Notes under the pieces: model-generated
What the model was told of the DNA's origin: nothing
The model's input: only the letters and a program-made list of their open reading frames with translations
The model's database searches: none
Source: Blastocatellia bacterium
GTDB taxonomy: Bacteria; Acidobacteriota; Blastocatellia; Pyrinomonadales; Pyrinomonadaceae
Direction: 5' to 3'
DNA length: 6,475 nt
Assembly (NCBI GenBank): GCA_013695195.1
Contig: JACDAY010000241.1
Coordinates: 1 to 6,475 of the forward strand
In this document: piece after piece, positions 4,311 to 6,475 of the stretch
How the letters are laid out: each line of letters starts with the position of its first letter
Position numbering within the stretch: the stretch's first letter is position 1
Program-made: the position numbers and the translations under genes

Positions 4311-6475
4311 ATGACAAATGACAACGGAAGAATGCAATTTCTAGAATTATTAAAAGAAAAGATCATTATTTTCGATGGTGCGATGGGCACCTTTCTGCAA
4401 TCGCTCGATCTGACTATCGATGATTGGGGCGGGCCGAATTTTGAGAACTGCTCGGAGAACCTGCTTTATACGCGGCCGGACGCAATCGAAAAAGTGCATG
4501 CGAGTTTTTTGGAAGTCGGCTGCGATGTGATCGAGACGAATAGTTTCGGCGGCGGCGAGGTCGTTCTTGCGGAATTCGGTATTGCCGAAAAAACATATGA
4601 CGTGAACAAAAGGGCAGCGGAATTGGCGAAAAGGCTCGCAAATGATTATTCATCACGCGAAAAACCGCGTTTTGTGGCCGGTTCTATAGGGCCGGGAACG
4701 AAGCTTCCGACGCTCGGGCATATTACATATCGTGATCTGAAGCAGGCGTATGTCGAACAAGTGCGGGGACTTTACGACGGCGGCAGCGATATGTTTATCG
4801 TCGAAACCTGCCAGGATCTGCTGCAAACAAAAGCTGCATTGTCTGCGATTTTCGATTTCTTTAAACAACAGAAGGTAAAAATTCCTGTCATTGCACAGGT
4901 GACAATTGAAACGTTCGGTACGATGCTCAACGGCACCGAAATCAGCGCGGCGCTGACCGCGCTTGAGCCGTTTCCGATCGACGTCATCGGCATGAACTGC
5001 GGCACCGGTCCGAAGCAAATGGCCGAAAGCTTAAAATATCTCTGCGAAAACTCGCCTATACCGGTTTCTGTTTTGCCGAACGCGGGCCTGCCCGAAGTAA
5101 AGGACGGCAAGCAGCATTACGATGAAACTCCCGAAAGTTTTGCCGCTCAGATCGAGCATTTTGCAAAGGATTTCGGTGCGAATATCGTCGGCGGCTGCTG
5201 CGGAACGTCGCCCGAGCATTTGAAACTAGTCGTCGAAAGGCTCGCAGGCGTTTCGCCGAAAGCACGTGACGGCCAACTCGTCCCGGCGGCGTCATCGATC
5301 TATTTCCAACAGCCGTATATACAAGATGCATCGTTTTTGATCGTCGGTGAGCGCGTAAATGCTTCCGGCTCAAAAAAGATGCGCGATCTTCTCGAAGTCG
5401 AAGACTGGGACGGCCTTGTTTCACTCGCCAAATCGCAGGAGCGCGAAGGCGCGCACATTTTGGACGTAAATGTCGATTTCGTCGGCCGCGACGGCGTCGA
5501 AGATATGCACGAACTCATTTCGCGGCTGGTTACAAGTGTCAAAATTCCGATCATGCTCGATTCCACCGAATGGGAAAAGATGGAAGCGGGGCTTCAACAC
5601 GCGGGCGGCAAATGCCTGTTGAATTCGACCAACTACGAGGACGGCGAGCAGCGGTTTTTGAAGGTCCTGGAGCTTGCCAAGGAATACGGCGCCGGCGTCG
5701 TTATCGGTTTGATCGACGAAGACGGCATGGCCAGAACGGCGGAGGACAAGATAAGAATTGCCCGCCGGGCGTTTGAACATGCGACCGCATTCGGAATCGA
5801 CGCCCATGATGTTTTCTTCGATCCATTGGCGCTCCCGATCTCGACCGGTATCGAAGAAGACCGTAAAAATGCAGATCAGACAATAAAATCGATCAGACAG
5901 ATCCGAGCGGAGTTGCCGGAAGCGAATATTATTCTCGGCGTATCGAACATTTCATTCGGGCTCAATCCCGCCGCCCGTGTTGTCCTTAATTCAATATTTC
6001 TCCACGAATGCGTCGAGGCCGGAATGAACTCGGCCATCGTCAATGCGTCAAAAATTCTGCCGCTCAATCGTTTCAACGAGCATGAGATCGAAGTCGCGCT
6101 CGACCTAATATACGACCGGCGGAAATTCGAGGGCGACGTGTGCGTTTATGATCCGCTTACCCAATTTACGACGCTTTTTGAAGGCAAAACTGCCACTACG
6201 ATGAAGCCGGACATTGCCAGTCTGCCAATCGAAGAAAGGCTGAAGCATCACATCATCGACGGCGAAAAGATCGGTTTGGAGGATTCATTAAAAATCGCGC
6301 TCGAACAATATCCGCCGCTGGAGATTATCAATACGCTCCTCCTCGACGGCATGAAAACAGTCGGCGATCTGTTTGGCAGCGGACAAATGCAGCTGCCGTT
6401 CGTATTGCAGTCGGCCGAGGCGATGAAGAGCGCGGTCAAATTTCTCGAACCTTTTATGGAAAAGGCCGAAGCGAC
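4311..6475 (+). CDS. metH: Cobalamin-dependent methionine synthase MetH, 3' end cut by window edge
   Basis: This cytoplasmic enzyme moves a methyl group from 5-methyltetrahydrofolate through cobalamin to homocysteine, making methionine. About 721 residues of an expected 1150-1250 are visible. Residues about 15-310 are the homocysteine module: DGAMG at 22-26, and zinc ligands C230 (GMNCG), C296 and C297 (GGCCGTSPEH). Residues about 342-600 are the pterin module, opening FLIVGERVNASGSKK and including EGAHILDVNVD, MLDSTEW and ILGVSNISFG. From about 645 the helical cobalamin cap begins (MKTVGDLFGSGQMQLPFVLQSAEAM). The DxHxxG cobalamin-binding domain and activation domain lie beyond the edge. Start choice is uncertain: ATG 4311 follows a weak GGG (4303-4305), while in-frame ATG 4332 has GGAAG only 1 nt away but gives the usual short N-terminus (MQFLELLKEK). 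The frame is intact throughout. A SAM-II riboswitch and terminator directly upstream imply SAM-repressed expression. Confidence 0.95.
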   Translation, partial: MTNDNGRMQFLELLKEKIIIFDGAMGTFLQSLDLTIDDWGGPNFENCSENLLYTRPDAIEKVHASFLEVGCDVIETNSFGGGEVVLAEFGIAEKTYDVNKRAAELAKRLANDYSSREKPRFVAGSIGPGTKLPTLGHITYRDLKQAYVEQVRGLYDGGSDMFIVETCQDLLQTKAALSAIFDFFKQQKVKIPVIAQVTIETFGTMLNGTEISAALTALEPFPIDVIGMNCGTGPKQMAESLKYLCENSPIPVSVLPNAGLPEVKDGKQHYDETPESFAAQIEHFAKDFGANIVGGCCGTSPEHLKLVVERLAGVSPKARDGQLVPAASSIYFQQPYIQDASFLIVGERVNASGSKKMRDLLEVEDWDGLVSLAKSQEREGAHILDVNVDFVGRDGVEDMHELISRLVTSVKIPIMLDSTEWEKMEAGLQHAGGKCLLNSTNYEDGEQRFLKVLELAKEYGAGVVIGLIDEDGMARTAEDKIRIARRAFEHATAFGIDAHDVFFDPLALPISTGIEEDRKNADQTIKSIRQIRAELPEANIILGVSNISFGLNPAARVVLNSIFLHECVEAGMNSAIVNASKILPLNRFNEHEIEVALDLIYDRRKFEGDVCVYDPLTQFTTLFEGKTATTMKPDIASLPIEERLKHHIIDGEKIGLEDSLKIALEQYPPLEIINTLLLDGMKTVGDLFGSGQMQLPFVLQSAEAMKSAVKFLEPFMEKAEA

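Noticed and set aside
4318..4344. Eight-codon ORF (ATG to TAG) overlapping the metH start in another frame, as a possible leader peptide
   Set aside because: It lies after the terminator, has no suitable ribosome-binding site and no run of Met or other regulatory codons. The aptamer already explains the control.
4414..6439. Minus-strand open frames across metH, some above 120 codons
   Set aside because: They mirror the codon bias of metH, overlap one another in different frames and look like no protein family.

Overview
This is a bacterial window with moderate GC content. It holds five protein genes in two divergent blocks and one well-supported RNA regulator. The gene set is a secreted M24B aminopeptidase P, a DUF937 protein, a Uma2-family protein and a cobalamin-dependent MetH. 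Together with the base composition it would fit an Acidobacteriota genome of the Blastocatellia type, but this is a weak inference because no rRNA or lineage marker is present.

Minus-strand block (1-2412): a lipoprotein with an NTF2/SnoaL-like fold runs off the left edge. It lies downstream of a complete exported Xaa-Pro aminopeptidase (pepP-like). The 241 bp between them contain a compact cluster of AT-rich inverted repeats (about 497-630) that no gene explains. Positions 2413-2658 are the divergent promoter region between pepP and the first plus-strand gene.

Plus-strand block (2659-6475): a DUF937 protein with an acidic Ca-binding-like loop near its C-terminus, then a Uma2-family nuclease-fold protein, then metH, which is cut by the right edge. 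The visible MetH part has the homocysteine/zinc module, the methyltetrahydrofolate (pterin) module and most of the cobalamin cap domain.

The highlight is the Uma2-metH gap (4114-4310). A promoter-like element is followed by an H-type pseudoknot matching the SAM-II riboswitch class: P1 4168-4172/4191-4195, P2 4180-4190/4205-4216, with conserved UUGC, GAUAAA and GCUAAAAAG elements. A 13-bp intrinsic terminator with a U-rich tail follows at 4245-4285. A 12-bp antiterminator (4211-4224 with 4247-4260) shares bases with both the aptamer's P2 strand and the terminator's 5' arm. This gives a complete switch: high S-adenosylmethionine stabilises P2, blocks the antiterminator, and terminates transcription before metH. 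The logic is product feedback, because MetH makes the methionine from which SAM is made.
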